This document shows positions 1 through 11,541 of a stretch of 64,000 nt of DNA, piece by piece. The stretch is from Citrobacter koseri ATCC BAA-895 (GTDB lineage: Bacteria > Pseudomonadota > Gammaproteobacteria > Enterobacterales > Enterobacteriaceae), in assembly GCF_000018045.1 (NCBI RefSeq), contig NC_009792.1, positions 186,001 through 250,000 of the forward strand, in the 5' to 3' direction. A program made the position numbers and the translations under genes. Within the stretch, counting starts at the first letter, position 1. Every line of letters starts with the position of its first letter. Below the pieces are notes generated by a model, which did no database searches, was not told where the DNA came from, and was given only the letters and a program-made list of their open reading frames with translations.

Positions 1-2552
<2,552 letters not shown>

Positions 2553-2751
2553 ACAACGCCGAAGATGTTTTGGCGATTTGAGAGACGATTTTCAGCTTTG
2601 ATTACAGATTTTGCGAAAACGAAAGATTTTACGCTGAGCCAAGGCGGCAAGCGAAGGAAAGGAAGGAGCATACACAGGTATGTGACTGAGTTTACGAGCG
2701 CAGCCAACGCAGTATCAGGGTAAAAGATTCGTTTTAAGGGCACAAAGAATT
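2553..2751 (+). other. 23S-5S internal transcribed spacer, long form
   Basis: This 199-nt spacer lies between the 23S 3' end and the 5S start. The first part (acaacgccgaag...) is the normal enterobacterial continuation that pairs in the 23S processing stalk. From about 2600 the sequence departs from the roughly 90-nt K-12 spacer and carries extra purine-rich sequence before resuming next to 5S. A 61-codon reading frame over it looks fortuitous. Confidence 0.85.
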
Positions 2752-2871
2752 TGCCTGGCGGCCGTAGCGCGGTGGTCCCACCTGACCCCATGCCGAACTC
2801 AGAAGTGAAACGCCGTAGCGCCGATGGTAGTGTGGGGTCTCCCCATGCGAGAGTAGGGAACTGCCAGGCAT
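2752..2871 (+). rRNA. rrfG: 5S ribosomal RNA
   Basis: This is a full 120-nt 5S rRNA. It starts tgcctggcgg and ends ctgccaggcat, and the two ends pair to form helix I. The internal segments (cccacctgaccccatgccg, gaactcagaagtg) are the standard enterobacterial 5S sequence. It is the last gene of the operon; no distal tRNA gene follows before the terminator. Confidence 0.98.
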
Positions 2872-2886
2872 TAATTAAAGTGAAGA

Positions 2887-2911
2887 GGCCATCCTGAGGG
2901 ATGGCCTTTTT
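2887..2911 (+). terminator. rRNA operon intrinsic terminator (T1-like)
   Basis: An 8-bp stem ggccatcc/ggatggcc closes on a tgag loop and is followed by five T residues, 16 nt after 5S. It is the usual rrn T1 terminator. Confidence 0.93.
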
Positions 2912-3101
2912 GCGTTCATGCGCCCGGGGGCAGCCGGATGACTATTCCCTCCGTATACTCCTAAATCGTTTTCCTGCTAACTAAAATATCGATCTCTGTC
3001 ACAAAATAAATAATAACAATTATATAACATTTCATTCACTAAAAAAGACAGTGAAAAGCACCGACGAGCTCGGGTGGATCTTTGGCGGGAGTATATTTCT
3101 A

Positions 3102-4400
3102 ATGACTGAAAGCAGTGTAACTGTAAACGGGTCGCTGGCAAGCAGTGACACCCGTCGTCGCGTATGGGCAATTGTAGGGGCATCATCAGGGAATCTGGTC
3201 GAGTGGTTTGATTTCTATGTCTATTCCTTCTGCTCTCTCTACTTTGCGCACATCTTTTTTCCTTCGGGAAATACCACCACTCAGCTTTTACAGACCGCCG
3301 GAGTTTTCGCCGCAGGCTTCCTGATGCGTCCCATTGGCGGCTGGCTTTTTGGTCGGATTGCCGATAAGCATGGTCGTAAGAAATCAATGCTTCTCTCTGT
3401 TTGCATGATGTGTATGGGCTCGTTAGTCATTGCCTGCCTGCCAGGGTATGCCACGATCGGCACCTGGGCTCCGGCTCTTCTGCTGTTGGCTCGTCTGTTT
3501 CAGGGGCTGTCTGTTGGAGGAGAATACGGAACCAGCGCGACCTATATGAGTGAGGTGGCTGTTGAAGGCCGCAAAGGTTTTTACGCATCGTTCCAGTATG
3601 TCACTCTGATCGGTGGTCAGTTACTGGCACTGCTGGTTGTGGTTATCTTGCAGCAAACGCTGGAGGAATCTTCCCTCAGAGAATGGGGATGGCGTATTCC
3701 TTTTGCATTGGGTGCCGTACTGGCCGTTGTCGCGCTTTGGTTGCGTCGACAGTTGGATGAAACCTCAAAACAAGAAACCCGCGCGCTGAAAGAGGCTGGA
3801 TCGCTCAAAGGACTATGGCGTAACCGTAAAGCGTTTATCATGGTACTGGGATTTACCGCTGCGGGTTCGCTGTGTTTCTATACCTTCACAACCTATATGC
3901 AGAAGTATCTGGTGAATACCGCCGGTATGCATGCCAATGTCGCCAGCGGAATCATGACGGCAGCACTGTTTGTCTACATGATAATTCAACCCCTGTTTGG
4001 CGCTCTCTCAGATAAAATCGGCCGACGGACATCAATGCTCTGCTTTGGCGCTCTGGCTGCGCTATTTACCGTACCTATTCTGTCAGCATTACAGAATGTC
4101 ACTTCACCTTACGCAGCCTTTGGGTTGGTGATGTGCGCCCTGTTGATCGTGAGTTTCTACACCTCAATCAGTGGGATCCTGAAGGCGGAAATGTTTCCTG
4201 CCCAGGTGCGGGCATTGGGGGTAGGGCTTTCCTATGCGGTGGCGAATGCGCTGTTCGGCGGCTCTGCGGAATATGTTGCGCTGTCTCTGAAGTCCGTTGG
4301 TATGGAGACATCATTCTTCTGGTATGTGACCATTATGGCTATCGTGGCATTTTTGGTGTCGCTGATGCTGCACCGCAAGGGAAAAGGGTTACGTCTCTAG
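3102..4400 (+). CDS. kgtP: Alpha-ketoglutarate:H+ symporter KgtP
   Basis: This 432-residue inner-membrane permease belongs to the metabolite:H+ symporter branch of the major facilitator superfamily and imports 2-oxoglutarate. It is near-identical to E. coli KgtP along its length: 12 hydrophobic segments, the MFS loop motif GRIADKHGRKKS after TM2, and a second GALSDKIGRRTS at the repeat. The frame is open upstream to a GTG at 3051, but the ATG at 3102 has a GGGAG-type ribosome site and gives the family length. It is the first gene after the rRNA terminator and reads convergently into yfiM; the two stop codons share the tetranucleotide CTAG (4397-4400). Confidence 0.96.
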   Translation: MTESSVTVNGSLASSDTRRRVWAIVGASSGNLVEWFDFYVYSFCSLYFAHIFFPSGNTTTQLLQTAGVFAAGFLMRPIGGWLFGRIADKHGRKKSMLLSVCMMCMGSLVIACLPGYATIGTWAPALLLLARLFQGLSVGGEYGTSATYMSEVAVEGRKGFYASFQYVTLIGGQLLALLVVVILQQTLEESSLREWGWRIPFALGAVLAVVALWLRRQLDETSKQETRALKEAGSLKGLWRNRKAFIMVLGFTAAGSLCFYTFTTYMQKYLVNTAGMHANVASGIMTAALFVYMIIQPLFGALSDKIGRRTSMLCFGALAALFTVPILSALQNVTSPYAAFGLVMCALLIVSFYTSISGILKAEMFPAQVRALGVGLSYAVANALFGGSAEYVALSLKSVGMETSFFWYVTIMAIVAFLVSLMLHRKGKGLRL

Positions 4401-4732
4401 TTCCGCGCCATTTGCCAGACGGCGTAACCTGTGGTTGCGCCTGCGACATCCCAGGCGAAATCTTTCCAGCTCCAGCCGCTCCCTCCGGGGCGGCTGTCCC
4501 ACATCTCTTTTGACGCACCGAGACTAATGGAGAACAGCAGCCCAACGGTTGCACTGCGATCGTGGCTCATTCCCTGATGCCGGGCATACTCATTCCCGGC
4601 GGCGGAAAGCATGGCTGATGTAATGAAGTGTTGCGCTTTATCCTGCCCGCTCCAGCTGTCATTGGACATATGGCTACAGCCTGAGAGCAACAACATGCCA
4701 AAAAGTATAAGGAAACGCACCGTGACCCTCAC
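4397..4732 (-). CDS. yfiM: YfiM family lipoprotein
   Basis: A 111-residue small lipoprotein. An N-terminal signal (about residues 1-18) ends in the lipobox LLSGC, so Cys19 should be lipidated; Ser-His-Met follow. The mature part has YfiM-family features (GQDKAQHF, SLGASKEMWDSR, GWSWKDFAWD) with two short hydrophobic helices. The biochemical role is unknown. It lies downstream of pssA on the same strand, but a strong terminator separates the two, so it probably needs read-through or its own start. It shares four bases with the convergent kgtP stop. Confidence 0.88.
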   Translation of the reverse strand: MRVTVRFLILFGMLLLSGCSHMSNDSWSGQDKAQHFITSAMLSAAGNEYARHQGMSHDRSATVGLLFSISLGASKEMWDSRPGGSGWSWKDFAWDVAGATTGYAVWQMARN

Positions 4733-4735
4733 AGG

Positions 4736-4765
4736 AAAAACCCCGTCGCAGGGACGGGGCTTTTT
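4736..4765 (-). terminator. Bidirectional intrinsic terminator after pssA
   Basis: A 7-bp stem ccccgtc/gacgggg is flanked by A5 on one side and T5 on the other, so it can work in both directions. On the minus strand it ends the pssA transcript just before yfiM. Confidence 0.85.
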
Positions 4766-4768
4766 GAT

Positions 4769-6124
4769 TTACAGAATACGGCTGATTAATCTGTCGATTC
4801 GAATACGACGGAGTCTGCGAATGAGCTTACGGACTTTGACCGGATAGTCAGCGATGCTTTGTAGATCGCGGTAATGCTTAACAACCGTGGTGTGAGTGCG
4901 GATAAGCTCCAGCTCTTTCTCTCTCTGGGGAGCAAGTTCCTGTTTTGGATCGTGAATCAGAATTGCGTTTTCCAGATCCAGACGCCATGCTCGCGGGTTA
5001 AGGTTGTTCCCGGTGAGCAGCATCCACTTATCATCAACCCACATTCCTTTCAGGTGATAAGTATTGTCGTCATCTTTCCACAAACGCACTACGAGCTGAT
5101 CGGTGTTGACGTAATACTGTAAACGGCTGAGGAAGCGACGTAGGTTAATCTCGTAGAGATAGGGAAGCGCGCCGATGATTTTAAACGGTTCATCCTCAGG
5201 GATATAAAAGTCGTTGGCGGTTTTATCACCCACGATAATCTCAACCTTTTTCCCTTCGCGCAGCAGTTGGATGATGTTGCGAACCAGCAGCGCAGGCAAG
5301 TTGAAATAAGGTGTGCAAATTGTGAGCTTATGCTCTGCGCAGGGCATAAGATGGAAAATGGTCTTGTTCAGCAGGCTCGATTTTCCCAGCCCAACCAGTG
5401 GCGTAACGGAAAGTTGCTCGTTGTCGGCATCGCCCTGGAAATGGTATGACGCATCGCGCAATTCCTGGCGATACAAACGAATGTCGTTTTTAATCTCCGG
5501 GCTTTTCGGACGCTGGGCACTGTCCAGGCGATTTACGCCGCGACCGTTAAGCAGATTCTGCGTGACCCACTCATACATGATGTCGGCCATCTTTGCATTA
5601 CGAATCAACTGGTAACGATCATAACGATATTTATCATGCTGATGCAGATAGACGTCGTTCAGGCTGGCGCCGCTGTAAAGGACGCTATCATCAATGATAA
5701 AGCCTTTAAAATGCAGTACGCCAAGCGCTTCACGCGTGTTAATCGGCACGCCGTAGACAGGAATATCGATGCCTGGGTTTTCTTGCGCCATTCGGCAATA
5801 CCAGTCAGCGTTAGTATTGGACGCGGCTGCGCCAATACGTCCACGCTGAGCGCGATGCCAGTCGACAAGTACCCGAACATCCAGCTCAGGACGCTGCCGT
5901 TTAGCCTCATAGAGCGCGTCGAGTATGCCCTTGCCGCCGTCATCCTGTTCAAGATACAGGGCAATAATGCAAATACGCTGCGTCGCGCTGGCTATCTTCT
6001 CCAGCAGAGTCTCCCTGAAATTAGCGGGAGCATAAAAGAAATCTACATCATCAACTGGCTGAGAGATCTTAGGTAGTTGGGCAAGGTGTTGTTGATGTTT
6101 ATTACGCTTAAATTTTGACAACAT
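4769..6124 (-). CDS. pssA: CDP-diacylglycerol--serine O-phosphatidyltransferase
   Basis: Phosphatidylserine synthase joins CDP-diacylglycerol and L-serine, the committed step to phosphatidylethanolamine. It is a phospholipase-D superfamily enzyme, not the membrane-embedded type. Two HKD-type motifs are visible: HFKGFIIDD near residues 138-146 and YHLKGMWVDD near 356. The C-terminus is rich in Arg (KLIRRLRRIRIDRL), consistent with peripheral membrane or ribosome association. Length with MLSKFKRN as start is 451, the same as E. coli; an extra ATG lies one codon upstream at 6127. It follows pat on the same strand after a 114-nt gap. Confidence 0.96.
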   Translation of the reverse strand: MLSKFKRNKHQQHLAQLPKISQPVDDVDFFYAPANFRETLLEKIASATQRICIIALYLEQDDGGKGILDALYEAKRQRPELDVRVLVDWHRAQRGRIGAAASNTNADWYCRMAQENPGIDIPVYGVPINTREALGVLHFKGFIIDDSVLYSGASLNDVYLHQHDKYRYDRYQLIRNAKMADIMYEWVTQNLLNGRGVNRLDSAQRPKSPEIKNDIRLYRQELRDASYHFQGDADNEQLSVTPLVGLGKSSLLNKTIFHLMPCAEHKLTICTPYFNLPALLVRNIIQLLREGKKVEIIVGDKTANDFYIPEDEPFKIIGALPYLYEINLRRFLSRLQYYVNTDQLVVRLWKDDDNTYHLKGMWVDDKWMLLTGNNLNPRAWRLDLENAILIHDPKQELAPQREKELELIRTHTTVVKHYRDLQSIADYPVKVRKLIRRLRRIRIDRLISRIL

Positions 6125-6238
6125 CACAGTGCATTTCTTCTCTGTTCATTGAAGGGTCCTCTGTGCTATGCAGACGACATAAGCGAGCAATGATAACACC
6201 AGTACCCGTTAAAGTGGTCAACATTTCCAGTACCTTAC

Positions 6239-8899
6239 TCACGATTCCTCGTATTGGGCCAGATTCAGCGTCAGCCCAACAATCCCCTCTTCGAGCTGGA
6301 TATCAACATCAAACCCGAGCTTTCGGGCCAGTGCCACCATGCCGCGATTGTTTGGCATCGTAATGCCATTCAGGCGTCTCAGTCCGTGATCTCGGGTATA
6401 AGCAATCAATTTTTCCATTAATCGCCGGCCTAATCCTAACCCTTTGAGATCTGAGCGAACCAGCACGGCAAATTCCGCATCAATGTTATCCGGGTCGGAG
6501 ATCGCGCGCGTTACCCCGAGGATCTCTTCAGTTTGATCAATACGGCGCACGGCAACAAATGCCATTTCCCGATCGTAGTCGATCTGCGTCATGTTGGCTA
6601 AATCTTCATGAGTAAATTCATTGATCTCGCTAAAATAACGGTAATACAAATCCTCTTTTGTCACCTGAGAAATGAACTGCTGTAGATAAGGCTCATCTTC
6701 CGGCAGGATAGGGCGAAACAGGCAACGTTCGCCGTTTTTCATCTCAACCCACTCTTCAAGCTGCTGCGGATAGGGGCGAATAGCGAGTCGGCTCTCGTTG
6801 TCGCCATCATAAGGGGCGATATCCAGCGTGACGTCCAGCGCGGTAAACTCGCCAGCAGAAGCCAGCAGGGGATGGATATCCAGACGCTGAATTTCCGGGC
6901 AATCGACAATCAGGTTCGAGACCTGTACCAGCAGCTGGCTTAACCCTGTGATATCCAGCGGGCGTAGCGCGCTCCGGCCACGAATTTTTTTACTTTTGAT
7001 TCCCTGAATAACCAAATAGCGCGCCAGATTCATGTTTAACGGCGGCAGCGCGACGACGGCCTGCTCTTCGGGTCGCCACTCTACGCCGCCTTCGCCAAGC
7101 ATAATCAGCGGCCCAAAGACCGGGTCGTGTTCGACGACGACGCGAAGTTCCTGCGCGCCGGCACGGTTCGCCATACTCTGGACTAACAGACCGTGAATGC
7201 GCGCCTGAGGCCAGGCCATTTTTACACGATCGAAAATGGCATTCGCGGCTTGCTGAACTTCCGTTGCCGTGCGCAGATAGAGCATTACCCCCTGAACTTC
7301 CGATTTATGCGGAATATCTGGCGAACGCAGTTTTAACGCTACCGGGTAGCCAATTTGCTCGGCGATATGCACTGCTTCCGCGCTGTCGCCAGCAATCCAG
7401 GTGGGGAGCGTGTGTAACCCATACGCCTGCAAGATAGGCTGAACTTCATGGGTATCCAGCGATGTTGCGCCCTCTGCAATCGCCTGCTGTAACAGGTTAT
7501 GCGCTTGAGCCGTGTCTGAGGTCAGGTTGCCCGGCAACACCGGGGTTTCCCGTAATTGCTTCTGGTTACGCCGGTATTCCACCATGTGCATAAAGGCAGT
7601 GATGGTGCCTTCCGGTGTTCGATAGGTAGGTAATCCCGCTTCACTGAACATTTTGCGGGCTTCCTGAGAGGAAAACTCGCCGCACCAGTTGGTGAGTAAG
7701 GTGACGAATTTCCCTCTGGGATGATGTTTTACCGCTTCAATGAGCGCGTGTGCGCTCTCGGTGCCTGGTGCGGCGGCGCTGGGTGAGTGGATCACCATCA
7801 GCGCATCAAAATCCTGGCTGGCGAGTAAGATATTCAGCGTTTTGACATAGTGTTCACAGCTGGCATCATCACGCAAATCCAGCGGGTTGGCGATATCGAC
7901 GTGAGCAGGTAGCGCTTCGCTTAGCTTAAGGCGGGTCTCTTCGCTCAGGGTGGCGAGCTTGCCGTTGCGCGACCACAGCTCATCCAGCGCCAGCGCGGCG
8001 GGCGCAGCGCCATTGCTGATGATCATCAACCTGTCGCCACGTAATGGCCGCATATGGCTCAGCGTTTCGACCGCCGAGAAGAGTTCGTGAGTATCCTGCA
8101 CGCGTAAAAGCCCCGCACGCTGGATGGCGGCATCCCATGCCGGGTCCATGCCGACACTGGTATTTAACAAACGTTGCGCCGCCGGGCTGCGACCGCTTTT
8201 AATCACCAGAATGGGTTTATTTCGCGATGCGCTACGGGCGGCGGAGACAAAGCGCCGCGCGTCGCTCAGATGTTCGAGATAGAGCAAAATGGCGCTGGTT
8301 TTACTGTCGCGCGCCAGATAATCCAGCAGTTCATCAACATCAATGTCCAGACTGTCGCCAAGCGCGATAAAATAAGAAAAGCCCATCTCCCGCTGTTGCG
8401 CCCAGTCGAGAATCGTATTGGAGACGGCGGCGGATTGCGAAATAAACGCGAGTTTTCCACGCTTGATCGGAACCGGAGAAAAACTGGCGTTAAGCCCTTG
8501 CCAGGGGGCGAGTAAACCCAGGCTGTTTGGGCCGAGTAGTCGCATTTTATAGCGTTGGGCACATGCCAGAAGTTCAGCGTGCTGCGCTGCGGGCGCCGAC
8601 AAAATAATGCAGGTTTTACAGCCTTTTTCCCCCAGCGCCTCCAGCAACGCGATATTACGGCTGGCGTTGGTGCACAGAACGGCGAGATCCGGTGTAAAAG
8701 GCAAACTGGCGATGTCGGGCCAGGCCAGGACGCCTAAGACGGCTTTCCATGCGGGCGTTACAGGTAATACCGGGCCATTAAAGCCTCCTGCCAGCAGGTT
8801 ACGCATCATCAGGTAACCTGCGCGATTGGGCTTCATCGACGCCCCTAGCACCGCTATCGACTTTGGTCGCAGTAGTGCTTCCAGTCCTCTCTGACTCAT
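6239..8899 (-). CDS. pat: Protein lysine acetyltransferase Pat (YfiQ)
   Basis: This 886-residue cytosolic enzyme transfers acetyl from acetyl-CoA to protein lysines. Its known target is acetyl-CoA synthetase Acs, which it inactivates; CobB reverses this. Domain order: an N-terminal CoA-binding domain (SIAVLGAS near residue 15), succinyl-CoA ligase-like and ATP-grasp-like portions that are catalytically inactive in this family (to about residue 700), then a GNAT domain from about 725 with the acetyl-CoA loop LGLGRRLMEKL. Length equals the Salmonella and E. coli proteins. tapT lies 35 nt upstream on the same strand, so the pair is probably co-transcribed. Confidence 0.95.
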   Translation of the reverse strand: MSQRGLEALLRPKSIAVLGASMKPNRAGYLMMRNLLAGGFNGPVLPVTPAWKAVLGVLAWPDIASLPFTPDLAVLCTNASRNIALLEALGEKGCKTCIILSAPAAQHAELLACAQRYKMRLLGPNSLGLLAPWQGLNASFSPVPIKRGKLAFISQSAAVSNTILDWAQQREMGFSYFIALGDSLDIDVDELLDYLARDSKTSAILLYLEHLSDARRFVSAARSASRNKPILVIKSGRSPAAQRLLNTSVGMDPAWDAAIQRAGLLRVQDTHELFSAVETLSHMRPLRGDRLMIISNGAAPAALALDELWSRNGKLATLSEETRLKLSEALPAHVDIANPLDLRDDASCEHYVKTLNILLASQDFDALMVIHSPSAAAPGTESAHALIEAVKHHPRGKFVTLLTNWCGEFSSQEARKMFSEAGLPTYRTPEGTITAFMHMVEYRRNQKQLRETPVLPGNLTSDTAQAHNLLQQAIAEGATSLDTHEVQPILQAYGLHTLPTWIAGDSAEAVHIAEQIGYPVALKLRSPDIPHKSEVQGVMLYLRTATEVQQAANAIFDRVKMAWPQARIHGLLVQSMANRAGAQELRVVVEHDPVFGPLIMLGEGGVEWRPEEQAVVALPPLNMNLARYLVIQGIKSKKIRGRSALRPLDITGLSQLLVQVSNLIVDCPEIQRLDIHPLLASAGEFTALDVTLDIAPYDGDNESRLAIRPYPQQLEEWVEMKNGERCLFRPILPEDEPYLQQFISQVTKEDLYYRYFSEINEFTHEDLANMTQIDYDREMAFVAVRRIDQTEEILGVTRAISDPDNIDAEFAVLVRSDLKGLGLGRRLMEKLIAYTRDHGLRRLNGITMPNNRGMVALARKLGFDVDIQLEEGIVGLTLNLAQYEES

Positions 8900-8934
8900 G
8901 CCGGTCTCCCTTACGCAGAAGTGACCGAATGATT

Positions 8935-9633
8935 TTAAACGCTTTCTGCTGTTTCTGTTGTGACGCTTCCCTGATGTTGCGTTTTTCCTGCCAGATAGCG
9001 CGTTTTAAAGCGTGAGAAGTGATCGCCTAAATGGGTTGCCGCGGCCGTGTCGCCCGCCAGATCCAGCAGCGCTATTGCCACTTCGGCAGTGCAATACTGC
9101 CCTTCGGCATGAACTTCTCGCAGGTGGTAGGCGGAAAGACGCGATAAATCAACGGAAATAACCGGCAGGTTATCGAGATAAGGGCTTTTACGGAACATTT
9201 TGCGCGCTTCCGGCCAGGTGCCGTCGAGCATGATAAACAGCGGTGGTTTTCCGGCTGGTGGCGTGAAAATAACCTCGCGTTCTTCCCCGGCATAGGAGGC
9301 GGGGAATACGACCATCGGCTGATAATCCAGGTTGTTAACCAGATCGAGCAGCGCCTGCGGCGGTTCGGTACGCGACCATTGAAAGGCCGTTGTATCCGGC
9401 AGAATATCGGCAATCAGACGCCCCGTATTGCTGGGTTTCATTGGCTCGGTATCAAACATCACCAGACAAAAACGGCTTGTCGCCTGAGAAGGCGAGAGCG
9501 TATCGCACAGGCAGAGTTTCAACGGGAGCAGACAGCGCTGACAGCGACGAATGCGGTTTCCTCTGGCAAGAAAAGGACGCGTGGCGCGTGCGAGGCGTTC
9601 GGCGCGTAACTGGAGAACAGCGTTATCAGTCAT
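8935..9633 (-). CDS. tapT: tRNA-uridine aminocarboxypropyltransferase (DTW domain)
   Basis: A 232-residue DTW-domain protein, YfiP/TapT, which uses S-adenosylmethionine to make acp3U at position 47 of tRNAs. The N-terminal zinc-ribbon-like cysteines are present (CQRCLLPLKLCLC, residues about 31-43), as is the family signature MLDGTWPEARKM (about 135-146) with the D-x-T-W core. It sits between trxC (69 nt upstream) and pat (35 nt downstream), all on the minus strand, suggesting a short operon without obvious functional unity. Confidence 0.9.
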   Translation of the reverse strand: MTDNAVLQLRAERLARATRPFLARGNRIRRCQRCLLPLKLCLCDTLSPSQATSRFCLVMFDTEPMKPSNTGRLIADILPDTTAFQWSRTEPPQALLDLVNNLDYQPMVVFPASYAGEEREVIFTPPAGKPPLFIMLDGTWPEARKMFRKSPYLDNLPVISVDLSRLSAYHLREVHAEGQYCTAEVAIALLDLAGDTAAATHLGDHFSRFKTRYLAGKTQHQGSVTTETAESV

Positions 9634-9702
9634 GGAAGAATACAGTGAAAAACGCTATTGTCGCAGAGGTGAAAACGGGGCACAAGATGCGCCCCGTGGA
9701 GA

Positions 9703-10122
9703 TTACAGCGATTCGTTCAGCCAGCTGTCAAATGGCGCTTTAGGAACTGCGCCATTTAACATGTCGATGACTTCGCCGTTCTTAAAGATCATGATGGTCG
9801 GGATGCTTCGGATACCGAAACGGGCGCTGAGTTCACGTTCCGCTTCTGTGTTAACTTTCACAAAACGCACCTTACCGCTGCGCTCTTCCGCGATATCTTC
9901 AAAAATCGGGGCAAAGTTACGGCATGGGCCGCACCACGGCGCCCAGAAATCGACCACCACAGGGAGATCGTCTTTCAGCAGCTTATCCAGCGTTTCACCG
10001 GTCGCATTAATCACCTCTCCATCGAACAGGTCGTGACCACAGCGTCCACATTTTGCCGCATCCTGAATACGATCATCGGGAATGCGGTTGATTGCCTGGC
10101 AGCTGGTACAAACGGTATTCAT
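9703..10122 (-). CDS. trxC: Thioredoxin 2
   Basis: This 139-residue zinc-containing thioredoxin reduces protein disulfides. The N-terminal zinc module has Cys5, Cys8, Cys25 and Cys28; the thioredoxin fold carries the redox motif WCGPC at Cys64 and Cys67 and the cis-proline segment RSIPT. The frame extends 13 codons upstream, but the ATG at 10122 follows a purine-rich site and gives the known length. In E. coli trxC is induced by OxyR. The gene diverges from yfiF across about 200 nt. Confidence 0.96.
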   Translation of the reverse strand: MNTVCTSCQAINRIPDDRIQDAAKCGRCGHDLFDGEVINATGETLDKLLKDDLPVVVDFWAPWCGPCRNFAPIFEDIAEERSGKVRFVKVNTEAERELSARFGIRSIPTIMIFKNGEVIDMLNGAVPKAPFDSWLNESL

Positions 10123-10242
10123 AACTAACCTCTGGATGAGTAGGGTAGACTTTTCCGGCAATCACGCCGATATGTTTCCAATATGTTACATATTATCGAT
10201 GAGACTGTTTTAAACAACAATGTGTTTTATTCAATGAGTACA

Positions 10243-10257
10243 ATAGTCATTAGCTTT
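10243..10257. promoter_or_regulatory. Possible OxyR half-element in the trxC-yfiF divergent region
   Basis: ATAGTCATTAGCTTT resembles one half of the OxyR consensus ATAG-N-T-N3-A-N-CTAT with two mismatches. I did not find a convincing second half at the expected spacing. Known E. coli trxC regulation by OxyR is the main reason to list it. Confidence 0.22.
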
Positions 10258-10330
10258 TAAATGAAATAATGGCTAACCGGGTGCACATCGGGTAATCTTC
10301 GCGCTTCGCGCAGCGCTGGTGGAGAAAAGC

Positions 10331-11377
10331 ATGAACGATGAATTAAAGAACAAAAGCGGCAAGGTCAAAGTGATGTATGTCCGCAGTGATGATGACTCTG
10401 ATAAACGCACCCATAACCCGCGTACCGGGAAAGGGGGAGGTCGTCCAGGAAAGTCTCGTACTGACGGTGGCCGTCGCCCCGCCCGCGATGCTCGTGATGA
10501 AAGAAGCGGTCAGATTCGCGATCGTAAGCGTGAAGACTCACCGTGGCGTACCGTTTCCCGTGCGCCAGGCGATGACACGCCTGAGAAAGCCGATCACGGT
10601 GGAATCAGCGGTAAAAGTTTTATCGACCCTGAAGTTTTACGTCGTCAGCGTGCGGAAGAGACCCGTGTCTACGGCGAAAACGCCTGTCAGGCCCTGTTCC
10701 AGAGTCGCCCGGATGCGATTGTCCGCGCATGGTTCATTCAGAGCGTGACCCCTCGCTTTAAAGAAGCGTTACGCTGGATGGCGGCTAACCGCAAAGCGTA
10801 CCACGTTGTGGATGAAGCTGAACTGGCGAAAGCCTCTGGAACTGAGCACCACGGCGGCGTTTGTTTCCTGATTAAAAAGCGTAACGGTACGACCGTTAAG
10901 CAGTGGGTAAGCCAGGCGGACGCGCAGGATTGCGTGCTGGCGCTGGAAGATGTGGCTAACCCGCACAACCTTGGCGGCATGATGCGTAGCTGTGCGCACT
11001 TTGGCGTAAAAGGCGTGGTGGTACAGGACGCGGCGCTTCTTGAATCCGGTGCGGCGATCCGTACGGCAGAAGGCGGCGCAGAGCATGTTCAGCCGATCAC
11101 GGGCGACAGCATTGTGGATGTGCTGGATGATTTCCGTCAGGCGGGTTATACGATCGTCACCACGTCCAGCGATCAGGGCAAACCGTTGTTTAGTACGGCG
11201 CTGCCAGCGAAAATGGTGCTGGTGTTAGGGCGTGAGCTGGAGTCCCTGCCGGAAGCCGCGCGTGAACCTGGCGATCTGTGCGTGAAAATTGATGGCACCG
11301 GAAATGTTGAAAACCTCAACGTCTCTGTCGCAACCGGCGTATTGCTGGGCGAATGGTGGCGTCAGAATAAAGCATAA
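10331..11377 (+). CDS. yfiF: SpoU/TrmH-family RNA methyltransferase YfiF
   Basis: A 348-residue predicted 2'-O-ribose RNA methyltransferase of the SPOUT class; the substrate is not established. Residues 1-100 are a highly charged, Gly/Arg/Asp-rich and probably disordered tail, followed by a SpoU substrate-binding-like region (about 110-185) and the trefoil-knot catalytic domain. The family motifs are visible: NPHNLGGMMRSC, VLVLGRELESLP and NVENLNVSVATGVLLGEW. ATG 10331 was chosen over 10319 because GGAGA at 10321 is placed for it. It is slightly longer than E. coli YfiF (345), the difference lying in the charged tail. A BIME follows. Confidence 0.88.
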   Translation: MNDELKNKSGKVKVMYVRSDDDSDKRTHNPRTGKGGGRPGKSRTDGGRRPARDARDERSGQIRDRKREDSPWRTVSRAPGDDTPEKADHGGISGKSFIDPEVLRRQRAEETRVYGENACQALFQSRPDAIVRAWFIQSVTPRFKEALRWMAANRKAYHVVDEAELAKASGTEHHGGVCFLIKKRNGTTVKQWVSQADAQDCVLALEDVANPHNLGGMMRSCAHFGVKGVVVQDAALLESGAAIRTAEGGAEHVQPITGDSIVDVLDDFRQAGYTIVTTSSDQGKPLFSTALPAKMVLVLGRELESLPEAAREPGDLCVKIDGTGNVENLNVSVATGVLLGEWWRQNKA

Positions 11378-11388
11378 TCAGGTGTAAG

Positions 11389-11531
11389 TGCCTGATGGCG
11401 CTGCGCTTATCAGGCCTACGGCAATGATTCGTAGGCCGGGTACTCGGCGTAAGCGCCTGATGGCGCTGCGCTTATCCGGGCCTGCGGTAATGATTCGTAG
11501 GCCGGGTAAGGCGAAGCCGCCACCCGGCGCA
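11389..11531. repeat. BIME: cluster of alternating REP units
   Basis: Three or four REP (PU) sequences in alternating orientation fill the space between convergent yfiF and ung. They show the diagnostic cores cctgatggcgctgcgcttatc (seen twice, near 11391 and 11457) and gtaggccggg (11431 and 11498). This is the largest REP cluster in the window. Confidence 0.9.
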
Positions 11532-11541
11532 AAGCAAAAAC

